Assembly: GCA_028290545.1 (NCBI GenBank)
Contig: JAQGJP010000033.1
Span: 17,443-81,442, forward strand
Reading direction: 5' to 3'
Length of the DNA: 64,000 nucleotides
From: Rhizobium sp.
Lineage (GTDB): Bacteria; Pseudomonadota; Alphaproteobacteria; Rhizobiales; Rhizobiaceae
Below the pieces are notes generated by a model. It saw only the letters and a list, made by a program, of their open reading frames with translations. It was not told where the DNA came from and searched no databases. Below, piece after piece: positions 26,999 through 35,410 of the stretch; the first letter of the stretch is position 1; every line of letters begins with the position of its first letter. The position numbers and the translations under genes were made by a program.

Positions 26999-27048
26999 AT
27001 TCTTGCCTCGATATCGCATATTCATATGCAACGAAGCAGGGGCAAGAC

Positions 27049-27978
27049 ATGATGACCGAAACGCGTCGCAAGCTGACGACGATCTTCTCCGCCGACGTGC
27101 AGGACTACACGCGCCTGATGGGCGCCGACGAGGAAGGAACGCTTGCCACCCTCAAGCGCTATCGGGACCTGATGGGCGGTCTGATCGTCGCACATGGCGG
27201 CCGGGTCATCAACACTTGGGGCGACGGACTGATCGCGGAATTCCCGAGCGTTGTCGAGGCCGTGCGCACCGCCGTCGATGTGCAGAATGAACTCGCCGGC
27301 CAAAATGCCACCCGCCCGACGGATGGCCGGATGCTGTTCCGCATCGGCATCAATCTCGGTGACGTCATGGTCGATGGCGACGATATCTACGGCGACGGCG
27401 TCAACATCGCCGCCCGGCTGCAGGCTTCGGCGCCGGCCGGCGGCATCGTGATTTCCAGCACGGTCTACGATCAGGTTCGCAACAAGGTGGCGGTCGGTTT
27501 CGATTTCCTTGGCGACCTGGCCGTCAAGAATGTCAGCGAGGGCGTGCCGAGCTACGCGGTACTGATCGGCGAAGCCATCGAGAAAATTCCCAAGGAAAGG
27601 CCGCGTGACACCTACCGGTCGCAGCCGGAGAGTCAAACACCGGCTCCTTCAAAGGAGGAGCTGTTCTTTCCCCCCGGCAGCACGAGAATGTACGGGGCGC
27701 TGGGCGTGGCCGCGATCGTGCTGGCTGTGATCAATCTCCTGACCTCGAGGGACTCGTTCTGGGCGAAATGGCCGATCACGGTCTTTGCCTTCATCGCGGC
27801 GCTGCAATGGGCGCGCACCCAGCACCGCTTCGATCGACGCACCACCGCCCTGATCGTGATGGGCCTTGGCGTCGTCGCGATCAATTTCCTCTCATGGAGC
27901 GGAACCTTCTGGGCGCAATGGCCGCTGCTCGGCATCGCGATTGCGATTGCCATTCGCTGGTTTGGCTTCCGGCGGTAG
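27049..27978 (+). CDS. Class III adenylate/guanylate cyclase with C-terminal membrane domain
   Basis: Residues 1-180 form a class III nucleotide cyclase domain. Metal-binding Asp16 (FSADVQDYTRLM) and Asp59 (TWGDGLIAEF) are both present, as is IYGDGVNIAARL. After a linker with Pro/Ser, a C-terminal region (about 215-309) has two pairs of hydrophobic helices resembling a 2TM-type domain, each preceded by FWAKWP or FWAQWP. A cyclase domain placed before, not after, a membrane tail is less usual. Rhizobia carry many such cyclases; the signal sensed is unknown. Start ATG after AGGGGC; two adjacent ATGs possible. Confidence 0.88.
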   Translation: MMTETRRKLTTIFSADVQDYTRLMGADEEGTLATLKRYRDLMGGLIVAHGGRVINTWGDGLIAEFPSVVEAVRTAVDVQNELAGQNATRPTDGRMLFRIGINLGDVMVDGDDIYGDGVNIAARLQASAPAGGIVISSTVYDQVRNKVAVGFDFLGDLAVKNVSEGVPSYAVLIGEAIEKIPKERPRDTYRSQPESQTPAPSKEELFFPPGSTRMYGALGVAAIVLAVINLLTSRDSFWAKWPITVFAFIAALQWARTQHRFDRRTTALIVMGLGVVAINFLSWSGTFWAQWPLLGIAIAIAIRWFGFRR

Positions 27979-27980
27979 AA

Positions 27981-28000
27981 ATCCCGCGCGGGGATTATAT
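27981..28000. terminator. Possible bidirectional terminator
   Basis: ATCCC-GCGCG-GGGAT hairpin at 27981-27995 followed by TATAT lies in the 30-bp gap between the convergent cyclase and GFA genes. The stem is short. Confidence 0.35.
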
Positions 28001-28008
28001 TCGTCGGC

Positions 28009-28416
28009 TTATAAATGTCGAACGTCCGCCGGCGTCGATCCCCAATTGTCGTTGAGACCATCAAAATAGGTGACCGGCGCCGACATCAGTTCGTCCACAT
28101 CGACGCTGTCGAGGCAGGCGATATTGATATTGTAGTATCTGGCGCCGGACATGTTGGGAACGTCCACCCATTCAAACGGGCGAATTCCGCAATGCCGACA
28201 GAACAGGTGATGGGCCACCGGGTTATTGCCCCGGTAGTCGATCAGCTCCGTCTCTTCGCAAAGCAGCCGCAGGTTCTCAGGTGCTGCCTTGGCGGTCCAC
28301 AGCCGCGCCTTGGTGCAGAAGGCGCAATTGCACTTGCCGGTGCCGGCACTGATGTCGAGATCGACCTCGAAGCGCACCGCACCGCAATGACAGCTGCCGC
28401 TATAGGTCTTCAGCAT
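28009..28416 (-). CDS. GFA (glutathione-dependent formaldehyde-activating)-family zinc protein
   Basis: 135 residues when started at MLKTYSGS, supported by GGAGG upstream. The GFA/CENP-V zinc fold is shown by CHCG near the N-terminus, CNCAFC, and FCRHCGIRPF. The family is named after Gfa, but most members have unassigned roles, and formaldehyde activity should not be assumed here. It converges on the cyclase gene. Confidence 0.82.
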   Translation of the reverse strand: MLKTYSGSCHCGAVRFEVDLDISAGTGKCNCAFCTKARLWTAKAAPENLRLLCEETELIDYRGNNPVAHHLFCRHCGIRPFEWVDVPNMSGARYYNINIACLDSVDVDELMSAPVTYFDGLNDNWGSTPADVRHL

Positions 28417-29106
28417 TCGTTGGTCCTCCCACACAGCATCAGCTCGCATGATATGCCTGATGACAGCAGTGCTGGCAATTTCCAGCACTTCGTTTCCGTC
28501 TTCGTTACACCATCGGCGCGGATGGTTTTCGTCTCCGGGGCAACACCTCTCTCCGCGAGTGGAAGGATCGAGCCCAAACCGAGGCTAAATCGGAGATCCC
28601 GAAAACATTTTTCTCCCCGCCCCCAGAACCCGTGCAACAATCTTCCTCGTCCCGTCACGGATACACCGCAAGGCGTTGCGGCGAGGCGGGGCCGGTGCCC
28701 GATCGGAGAGGACGACGCATAGTCTCCGGCCGGGGCTTTGGCAGAAAATGGTTCCCCTCCAGTCTGAAAAAGGGCCGGGCGTGCGCGTGACGCATAGGAG
28801 AACCGGGCATATTCGGTGCATGGTTGCATCGACGCTGCGGAGTGATCCGTAAGCGAGGCGCCTGAACCGGATGGTTATTCCGAAGGTTCGAACTTGCCCG
28901 GGAAGCAGAGGAACCGGAGTTGCCAAGGAAAAACCACTGAAGCGGGGCGCTTTGTGCGCCATATATTTTTATACTTTTACGAGACGCCCAAGGCGCCCCG
29001 GCCGATCTCACATGAGATCACATGGAAATATCGTATGCCACGGGCGCAAAAACGCGCCGCGTGAACGCTCTTTCACATTCCTGGTCCAGCAGCAGGGCTG
29101 GGGCGC
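28417..29106. other. 690-bp region without a recognised gene
   Basis: Lies between the divergent starts/ends of the GFA gene (minus) and the aldehyde dehydrogenase gene (minus, stop at 29107). Several open frames cross it, but all are rich in Arg/Pro/Ser with no family motif, and none has a good ribosome-binding site. The + strand ends in a hairpin with a T-rich tail (28946-28976), so a non-coding RNA or a decayed gene is possible. Confidence 0.5.
28946..28976 (+). terminator. Intrinsic terminator-like hairpin with T-rich tail
   Basis: GGCGC-TTTGT-GCGCC (28946-28960) is followed by ATATATTTTTATACTT. The T-rich side is on the + strand, but no annotated + strand gene ends here, which is why the region upstream may hold an unrecognised transcript. 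Confidence 0.5.
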
Positions 29107-30468
29107 TTAAGCCCCCCGCCACACCAGCTTGGCATTGGTAAGCTCCCGCGCACCAAGCCCGCCCAGTTCCCGGCCGAAGCCCGAGCCCTTGACGCCGCCG
29201 AACGGCGCGCGCGGATCCGACCGCACGAAGTCGTTGATGAACACAGCGCCCGCCTCAAGTTTGGCCGCCACACGGTCCGCTTTCTCCGCATTGCCGCTCC
29301 AGACCGTTGCGCCAAGACCGTAATCGGTGTCGTTGGCGAGAGCGATCGCTTCAGCCTCGTCCTTGAAGGTGAACAGCATCGCCACCGGCCCGAAGAATTC
29401 CTCGCGCGCGATCGGCGCAGCATGCGGCAGACCGCTGATCACCGTCGCCTCGTAGAAATTGCCGGGGCCCTCCATCTTCTTGCCGCCGACCAGCACTTTG
29501 GCACCGGCCTTGACCGCATCGTCCACCTGCCGCTGGACATTGTCGCGAATGTCGCTGCGGGCGAGCGGACCGAGCTTGGTGGCGGCATCCATGGGATCGC
29601 CGACCGGGATCTTGCTGACTGCCTCGACAAAGGCTTTCGTGAAGCGATCGGCGATCGATTCCTCTACGAACAGGCGCTTGGCGGCAATGCAGCTCTGGGC
29701 GTTGTTGGAATAGCGTGACACCACCGCCATCTGCACGGCCTTGTCGAAATCGGCATCGGCAAACACGATGAACGGGTCGGAGCCGCCGAGCTCCAACACG
29801 ACTTTCTTGCCGAGCGAACCGGCCTGCTGCGCAACCGTCTGGCCAGCAGCCGTGCTGCCGGTGACGGTAACGGCGGCGATGCGCGGATCGGCGATCACTT
29901 TCGGCGCGCGGCTGCGGTCGATGACAAGGTTCGAGTAAAGCCCCACCGGCCCGCCGGCATCGAGCACCAGCTTTTCGATTGCCGCCGCACAGCCCTGCAC
30001 GCTCTCGGCATGCTTGACGATCACGGTGTTACCCACCAGCGCCGCCGGAATGAAGAAACGCAGCACCTGCCAGAACGGCAGGTTCCACGGCATGACGCCG
30101 AAGATCGGGCCGATCGACTGATAGACGATCCTGCCGGGCGTGCCGGGGATCGCCTCATCGGCGATATAGGCCGGGCCATCGCTGGCGAAATGCCGGGCGC
30201 CGAAGGCCGATTTGTTGACCTCGCCCTTGGCCTCGCCGAACGGCTTGCCCATTTCCGAGACGATCAGTGCAGCGTATTCGTCGGCGCGCTGTTCGAGCAG
30301 ATCGGCGAGCCGGACGAGGAAATCGGTGCGTTCCGACATCGGCTTGGCAGACCATGATTTCCACGTGTCGTGCGACTGCTGGATAATACGCTCGACCTCG
30401 GCGTCGCTCTGCTCCTCATAGGTGCCGATCAGCGCGCCGGTCGTCGGATTATAGGATTGAAAGCTCAT
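29107..30468 (-). CDS. NAD(P)-dependent aldehyde dehydrogenase (succinate-semialdehyde type)
   Basis: 453 residues, close in length and layout to GabD/Sad-type succinate-semialdehyde dehydrogenases. Visible: VMPWNLPFWQ, cofactor loop VTGSTAAGQTV, catalytic Glu in LELGGSDPF, catalytic Cys in NNAQSCIAAKR, and FGGVKGSGFGRELG near the end. Start at MSFQS fits GGAGG upstream; the ATG two codons earlier is too near the site. Last gene of a four-gene operon with Gfo/Idh, DUF993 and TIM-barrel genes, so the natural substrate may be a sugar-derived aldehyde. Confidence 0.9.
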   Translation of the reverse strand: MSFQSYNPTTGALIGTYEEQSDAEVERIIQQSHDTWKSWSAKPMSERTDFLVRLADLLEQRADEYAALIVSEMGKPFGEAKGEVNKSAFGARHFASDGPAYIADEAIPGTPGRIVYQSIGPIFGVMPWNLPFWQVLRFFIPAALVGNTVIVKHAESVQGCAAAIEKLVLDAGGPVGLYSNLVIDRSRAPKVIADPRIAAVTVTGSTAAGQTVAQQAGSLGKKVVLELGGSDPFIVFADADFDKAVQMAVVSRYSNNAQSCIAAKRLFVEESIADRFTKAFVEAVSKIPVGDPMDAATKLGPLARSDIRDNVQRQVDDAVKAGAKVLVGGKKMEGPGNFYEATVISGLPHAAPIAREEFFGPVAMLFTFKDEAEAIALANDTDYGLGATVWSGNAEKADRVAAKLEAGAVFINDFVRSDPRAPFGGVKGSGFGRELGGLGARELTNAKLVWRGA

Positions 30469-30501
30469 GTGCATTTCCTCCAGGTTCTCAAGTGATTGCG
30501 G

Positions 30502-31326
30502 TCAGCAGACGGTGCGGAAGCGTTCGACGCAGGTGGCAAGCACCTCCTCGCCCGGCCGCTTCCACCAATTGTCGGTGGAAAAGATCTCAACCTCCTGCGG
30601 ACCGTCAAAGCCTGCCTTCTCGATAACACCGCGAATGCGCTTCAGGTCGATGACGCCGTCACCCATCATGCCGCGATCGAGCAGCAGGTCGGTGGTCGGC
30701 ACCAGCCAGTCGCAGATGTGATGGGCGAGTATTCGGCCGGCGGCGCCGGCGCGGGCAATCTGGCTATCAAGCTTCGGGTCCCACCAGACATGGTAGACAT
30801 CGATCGCCACGCCGATGCCGTCGCCCAGCAGGTCGCAGATGTCGAGCGCCTGTTCGAGCGTGTTGACGCAGGCGCGGTCGGCGGCATACATCGGGTGCAA
30901 CGGTTCGATTGCCAGCGGCACGCCGGCCGCCTTCGCCGCCGGCAGGATGGCGGCAATGCCGTCCGCCACCATGTCGCGGGCCGCGCCGATGTCTTTCGAA
31001 CCCTCGGGCAACCCGCCGACCACGAGCACGAGGCAATCGGCGCCGAGGGCTGCGGCTTCGTCGATGGCGCGCAGGTTGTCGTCGATCTGCACCGCGCGCT
31101 TTTCCTTGTCGGCGGCGGGAAACATCCCGCCCCGGCAATGGCCGGTGACGCGAAGCTTGTTGTCGGCAACGATCCGCGCCGCTTCCTTCAGGCCGATCTT
31201 GTGGACCTGGTCGCGCCAGGGCGAGATCGCGGTGATGTCCTGCTTCAGGCAGGCCTCGACCGCCTCGCGGAAATCATATTGCCCGCGCGTGGTGGCGAGA
31301 TTGATGGAGAGGCCTTCGATTGCCAT
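30502..31326 (-). CDS. Sugar phosphate isomerase/epimerase (xylose-isomerase-like TIM barrel)
   Basis: 274 residues with the AP-endonuclease-2/IolE-type TIM barrel pattern. Metal-site blocks include LAIEPLHPMY (Glu), GVAIDVYHVWWDP (Asp, His), ILAHHICDWL (His) and GPQEVEIFS (Glu). Start MAIEGLSINLATTR. It follows the DUF993 gene by 11 bp in one operon. The substrate is not identifiable from sequence. Confidence 0.87.
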   Translation of the reverse strand: MAIEGLSINLATTRGQYDFREAVEACLKQDITAISPWRDQVHKIGLKEAARIVADNKLRVTGHCRGGMFPAADKEKRAVQIDDNLRAIDEAAALGADCLVLVVGGLPEGSKDIGAARDMVADGIAAILPAAKAAGVPLAIEPLHPMYAADRACVNTLEQALDICDLLGDGIGVAIDVYHVWWDPKLDSQIARAGAAGRILAHHICDWLVPTTDLLLDRGMMGDGVIDLKRIRGVIEKAGFDGPQEVEIFSTDNWWKRPGEEVLATCVERFRTVC

Positions 31327-31337
31327 CTGGACCTTCC

Positions 31338-32513
31338 TTACGCGACGCCGACGGTGGCGAGGATCGTCCTCATCCGCGCCGTCGCCAGATCAGGATCGCG
31401 CAGCACCCGCGCCTCATCCGCAAGCCGGAACAACTCCGCCAGATGCACGATGGAGCGCGCGCTCTGCTGGCCGCCGAGCATCTGGAAATGATCCTGAAGC
31501 CCGTTGAGATAGGCGAGAAAGACGACGCCGGTCTTGTAGAAGCGCGTCGGTGCCTTGAAGATGTGCCGCGACAACGGCACGGTCGGCGCAAGGATCGCAT
31601 GGAACCCGTCGAGATCATCGGCGGCGAGCCTATCGAGGCCGGCGCTGGCGGCCGGCGCGATCGCATCGAAAATGCCGAGCAGCGCATGCGAATAGCCCTG
31701 CTCGTCGCCGGCGATCAGTTCGGCGTAATTGAAGTCGTCGCCGGTATACATCTTGACGCTCGGATCGAGCTTGCGCCGCATGACGATCTCTTTTTCCGCC
31801 GACAGCAGCGAGATCTTGACGCCATCGACCTTGGCGGCGTTGTCGTTGATGATCGCCGTCGCCGTCGTCATCGCAGCCATGTCGTCGACCGAACCCCAAT
31901 AACCCTTCAGCGCCGGATCGAACATATCGCCGAGCCAGTGGATGATCACCGGCTCCTTCACCTGTCCGAGAATGCGATTGTAGACGCGGATATAGTCGTC
32001 CGGGCCTTTCGCGGCAGCGGCCAGCGCCCGGCTCGCCATCAGGATGATGCGGCCGCCCTCGCCTTCGACATAGGCCACCTGTTCCTCATAGGCGCGGATC
32101 ACGTCGTCGATCGTCACATTCGGGCCGGGCGCGAGATGATCGGTACCGGCACCATAGGCGATCAGCGCATCCTTGCGATTGCGGGCCGCCGACTGCATAT
32201 GCCGGATCAGTTCCTGGGCGCCGGGCCAGTCGAGCCCCATGCCGCGTTGCGCGGTATCCATGGCGTCGGCAACACCGAGGCCCAGATCCCAGAGATATTC
32301 GCGGAAGGCGACGGTCCTGTCCCAGTCGATGTTGCGATCGAGCCAGGGATCGTTGTCGGCCAGAGGATCGACGACGATATGCGCGGCGGCATAGGCCACA
32401 CGGTTGAAGGCATGACCGCCAGCCGGCTTCTCCGGCGCCGCGATCGGCGTGTTGGCAACCGTATAGTCCGACAACGAGCCGCCGGACAAGGGCAGAGCAA
32501 GCGTGTTAGCCAT
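31338..32513 (-). CDS. DUF993 / dihydrodipicolinate-synthase-like family protein
   Basis: 391 residues. The sequence (NRVAYAAAHIVVDPLAD, WDLGLGVADAMDTAQRGMGLDW, HWLGDMFDPALKGYWG, GVKISLLSAEKE) fits the DUF993 family, related to the DHDPS/NAL class I aldolase superfamily. The Lys in GVKIS is in the right kind of context for a Schiff-base Lys, but that is inference. Four bp separate it from the Gfo/Idh gene upstream. Likely an aldolase-type step in sugar breakdown. Confidence 0.78.
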   Translation of the reverse strand: MANTLALPLSGGSLSDYTVANTPIAAPEKPAGGHAFNRVAYAAAHIVVDPLADNDPWLDRNIDWDRTVAFREYLWDLGLGVADAMDTAQRGMGLDWPGAQELIRHMQSAARNRKDALIAYGAGTDHLAPGPNVTIDDVIRAYEEQVAYVEGEGGRIILMASRALAAAAKGPDDYIRVYNRILGQVKEPVIIHWLGDMFDPALKGYWGSVDDMAAMTTATAIINDNAAKVDGVKISLLSAEKEIVMRRKLDPSVKMYTGDDFNYAELIAGDEQGYSHALLGIFDAIAPAASAGLDRLAADDLDGFHAILAPTVPLSRHIFKAPTRFYKTGVVFLAYLNGLQDHFQMLGGQQSARSIVHLAELFRLADEARVLRDPDLATARMRTILATVGVA

Positions 32514-32516
32514 AAC

Positions 32517-33692
32517 TTACGCCACCTTCAGCGCTTGTTGATCGGCAAGACTTGGCACGTCGATCCAGCGACGCTCCGCCCAGCTCTTCTGCGCCAGTTC
32601 GGCCAGTTGCACGCCCTTGGCGCCTTCGCGCAACGTGAATTTCCACGGCGCATCCTCGACCACATAGCGCAGGTAATCTTCCCACTGCGCCTTGAAGCCA
32701 TTGTCGAACACCTGGGTTTCCGGCACTTCGTCCCAGGTGTCGAGAAATTTGATCGCCTGCGGCTGGTCGGGGTTCCACACCGGCTTCGGCGTGTTGACGC
32801 GATGCTGCGTCCAGCATTTCATCAGCCCGCAGACCGCCGAACCATGCGTGCCGTCGATCTGGAAGGTGACGAGGTCATCGCGGCGGACGCGCACCGCCCA
32901 GGACGAATTGATCTGCGCCACCACGCCGCCTTCGAGCTCGAAGGTCGCGTAAGCGGCATCGTCGGTGTCGGCCTTGTAGGCGTTGCCGTTCTCGTCGACG
33001 CGGCTGGGAATATGGGTTGCGCCATAGCAACTGACGGCCTTGACCTCGCCGAACAGGTTGTCGAGCACATAGCGCCAATGCGGCAGCATATCGAGGATCA
33101 TGCCGCCGCCGTCGGCCTTGCGGTAGTTCCACGACGGCCGCTGCGCCTTGACGCCCCAATCGCCCTCGAAAACCCAATAGCCGAACTCGCCGCGCACCGA
33201 GAGGATCTTGCCGAAGAAGCCGCTGTCGCGCAAAAGCGCGATCTTGCGCAGGCCGGGCAGATAGAGCTTGTCCTGAACCACGCCATTCTTGACGCCGCGC
33301 TTCTCGGCAAGATCAGCCACCGACAGCGCCTCGCTCAAAGTTTCGGAAATCGGCTTTTCGCAATAGACATGCTTGCCGGCGGCGATGGCCTTTTTCAGCA
33401 GGTCGACGCGCATCTGCGTCGAGCCGGCATCGAAGAAAATTTCATTGTACGGGTCGGCAAGCGTTGCATCGAGATCGGTGGTCACGCGGGAAACGCCATG
33501 CTTTCTGGCAATCTCGCCGATCTTGTCGGCATTTCGGCCGACCAGGATCGGATCGGGCATCAGCCGGTCGCCATTGGCAAGCGGCACGCCGCCCTGATCG
33601 CGGATCGCCAGGATCGAACGCACCAGATGCTGATTGTAACCCATGCGGCCGGTAATGCCGTGCATGATGATGCCAAGCGATTTCGTCGCCAT
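32517..33692 (-). CDS. Gfo/Idh/MocA-family oxidoreductase
   Basis: About 391 residues starting at MATKSLG after GGAGG. N-terminal Rossmann block IIMHGITGRMGYNQHL is somewhat unusual for the family, but the catalytic EKP block (YCEKPISETLSEAL) and GGGMILDMLPHWRYVLDNLFG block are clear. First gene of the operon that also encodes DUF993, the TIM-barrel isomerase and the aldehyde dehydrogenase. A 14-bp operator-like palindrome lies 17 bp upstream of the start. Confidence 0.88.
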   Translation of the reverse strand: MATKSLGIIMHGITGRMGYNQHLVRSILAIRDQGGVPLANGDRLMPDPILVGRNADKIGEIARKHGVSRVTTDLDATLADPYNEIFFDAGSTQMRVDLLKKAIAAGKHVYCEKPISETLSEALSVADLAEKRGVKNGVVQDKLYLPGLRKIALLRDSGFFGKILSVRGEFGYWVFEGDWGVKAQRPSWNYRKADGGGMILDMLPHWRYVLDNLFGEVKAVSCYGATHIPSRVDENGNAYKADTDDAAYATFELEGGVVAQINSSWAVRVRRDDLVTFQIDGTHGSAVCGLMKCWTQHRVNTPKPVWNPDQPQAIKFLDTWDEVPETQVFDNGFKAQWEDYLRYVVEDAPWKFTLREGAKGVQLAELAQKSWAERRWIDVPSLADQQALKVA

Positions 33693-33708
33693 GAATGCCT
33701 CCCACAAA

Positions 33709-33722
33709 TAACTATATGGTTA
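33709..33722. promoter_or_regulatory. TAAC-N6-GTTA operator candidate (copy 1)
   Basis: TAACTATATGGTTA, immediately upstream of the Gfo/Idh operon. Its exact reverse complement occurs upstream of the adjacent TetR gene (34601-34614). Position overlapping the likely promoter suggests repression by that TetR protein. Confidence 0.6.
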
Positions 33723-33817
33723 CAAGATTGGCACCGGAAATGCGCACTGTCAACCCCGCATCGTCGGCGATGCGCAACAGCGATGGTGTTAAATCGGATT
33801 CATGGGGGCGACGCCGC

Positions 33818-34495
33818 TCAGGGGCGGAGATAGGCAAAGACGACCTCGACGATATGCTCGCCCCAGGCATCGATTTCCGCCTTGTCGGAGAGATTTCGAC
33901 GGAAGATCGTCGATAGCGTCCAGCGATTGTTCAGGAAGAAGGAACCGAGTGCCGCAATGCTCATATAGATCTTCACCGGGTCCAGGCCCTGGCGAAAATC
34001 ACCCGCGGCCGCGCCGCGATCGAGCAGGCCGGAGATCTCGGCGATCAGCGGTGAGTTCAATTCGAAAATACGTGCGGAGCGCTTGAGAAACTTTGCCTTG
34101 TTGAGGTTTTCAGTACCGAGAATGCCCAGGAACTCCGGATGATCGAGAAAATATTGCCATGTAAAAACAATTAGTTCTTTCATTCCGTCCTTGGGATCGC
34201 GATGCGAGAGATCCAGCCGCGTCTCGGCCGAGCGGATCGCCACATAGCTGCCTTCGAGCACGGCGATATAGAGCGCATCCTTGCCGCCGAAATAGTGGTA
34301 GAGCATGCGCTTGTTGATATTGGCGCGCTCGGCGATCGCATCGATCCGCGCCCCGCCATAGCCCCGCTCGGCAAATTCCCTGGTGGCCGCCGCGAGGATC
34401 GCCTGGCTGGTGCGCTCGGGATCGCGCTGCCTGATCTTCGGCGCTTCGGCGTCATCGCTTTTCCGGCGCCCTTTGGCGGTCTTTACGTCGATCAT
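33818..34495 (-). CDS. TetR-family transcriptional regulator
   Basis: About 225 residues from MIDVKTAKGRRK, chosen for GAGGG upstream. N-terminal helix-turn-helix (AILAAATREFAERGYGGARIDAIAERANINKRMLYHYFGGKDALYIAVL), then an all-helical ligand domain with the layout of RutR/YcdC-type regulators (for example LDHPEFLGILGTENLNKAKFLKRS). It sits upstream of, and on the same strand as, the Gfo/Idh operon. Matching palindromes lie in front of both, so it probably represses itself and that operon. RutR-type relatives sense small nitrogenous or carbonyl compounds, but the ligand here is unknown. Confidence 0.88.
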   Translation of the reverse strand: MIDVKTAKGRRKSDDAEAPKIRQRDPERTSQAILAAATREFAERGYGGARIDAIAERANINKRMLYHYFGGKDALYIAVLEGSYVAIRSAETRLDLSHRDPKDGMKELIVFTWQYFLDHPEFLGILGTENLNKAKFLKRSARIFELNSPLIAEISGLLDRGAAAGDFRQGLDPVKIYMSIAALGSFFLNNRWTLSTIFRRNLSDKAEIDAWGEHIVEVVFAYLRP

Positions 34496-34600
34496 TCTAG
34501 CCCTCGGCTGCATCTCGAAAGACCGGCTTGGCCTCTTCCCACCCGACAACTACCCGATCAGGACTGTAGTTGACAGCCCCTTCGGTTTTGTCGTCATAAG

Positions 34601-34614
34601 TAACCATATAGTTA
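34601..34614. promoter_or_regulatory. TAAC-N6-GTTA operator candidate (copy 2)
   Basis: TAACCATATAGTTA, exact reverse complement of the copy at 33709-33722. It lies about 105 bp upstream of the TetR start and downstream of the amine oxidase operon, so autoregulation of the TetR gene is the simplest reading. Confidence 0.6.
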
Positions 34615-34696
34615 TAAAAGACCATGACTTCGCCATCGTCAACGGCGAAGCAAAACAGGCGGATCATGTGCGAGACTCTCTCGCTCGAATGTGCCT

Positions 34697-35410
34697 TCAG
34701 GTCACCGCACTGGCGATCGTCAGGCCACCGGATGTCAGAAGAGCAATCCCGGTCGAGGCCGCGAAATGCCGCTTCCACGGCAGGGCGGTCTCGATCAGCA
34801 TCCAGAGGGTCAGCGCGATCATCAGGCTGGCATTCATCGCGCCACCGACGAACTGCAGACCCACCATCGTCACGCAGCAGCCAATCGAGGAACAGCCATG
34901 CCGCCATCCCTGCGAAGGACCTGCTCTGCTCTGTCGCCCCGGACCGCCACAGGGCGTCCGATCGCTGCGCAGCAACTGCAAGACGTGATAAGTACCGATG
35001 CCGGCAAGCAGTGTGCCAGCAAGCAATGCGTCGCTTATGCGCGATCCCTCGCCGAGCACGCCGAGAGATTCCAGCGTCCACTGTCCAAAGGCTGCAGCTA
35101 CACTGATCGCGCCGGCAACACCCAGATAACCCGACGCAAAGGACAACGCCGATATACCTTCGCGCCGCATCATCGCCACGGCCGCCGCCGGCAGCATCAT
35201 GGCAAAGTTCATCGCCAGCCACATGCCACCAAGCGCCACCAGCCGATCCACGCTCCACGCGCCCGTGACCGGCCCGACCCCGTCAACACCGCAGACGAAT
35301 GTCTGCGCCATCGGCGGTGCGGCAAGCAACAGAGACCAGGCAATGCCGCTGACGGCCAGAACCGTCAGCAACACCATCCAGACATGCATGTCGCGCAAAG
35401 CCTGGGTCAC
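34697..35410 (-). CDS. DUF2182 integral membrane protein
   Basis: About 237 residues. A GTG at 35410 overlaps the amine oxidase stop (GTGA); MHVWMVLL at 35389 is an alternative start. Several membrane helices and the family block WLAMNFAMMLPAAAVAMMRR, plus the later CSSIGCC and GGAMNASLMIALTLWMLIE, match DUF2182, described as a predicted metal-binding membrane family. Coupling to a copper enzyme suggests a role in copper supply or oxidase maturation; this is inference. Confidence 0.75.
   Translation of the reverse strand: MTQALRDMHVWMVLLTVLAVSGIAWSLLLAAPPMAQTFVCGVDGVGPVTGAWSVDRLVALGGMWLAMNFAMMLPAAAVAMMRREGISALSFASGYLGVAGAISVAAAFGQWTLESLGVLGEGSRISDALLAGTLLAGIGTYHVLQLLRSDRTPCGGPGRQSRAGPSQGWRHGCSSIGCCVTMVGLQFVGGAMNASLMIALTLWMLIETALPWKRHFAASTGIALLTSGGLTIASAVT

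Noticed and set aside
28881..28910. GGTTCGAAC resembling a tRNA T-loop
   Set aside because: The flanks do not pair into a T-stem, and no acceptor or anticodon stem can be built around it.
28585..29011. Open frames on the - strand in the gene-free region
   Set aside because: No ribosome-binding site, Arg/Pro/Ser-rich, mutually overlapping frames; no family recognised.
31320..33833. 837-codon open frame on the + strand
   Set aside because: Antisense to the DUF993 and Gfo/Idh genes; composition typical of a shadow frame and no motif.
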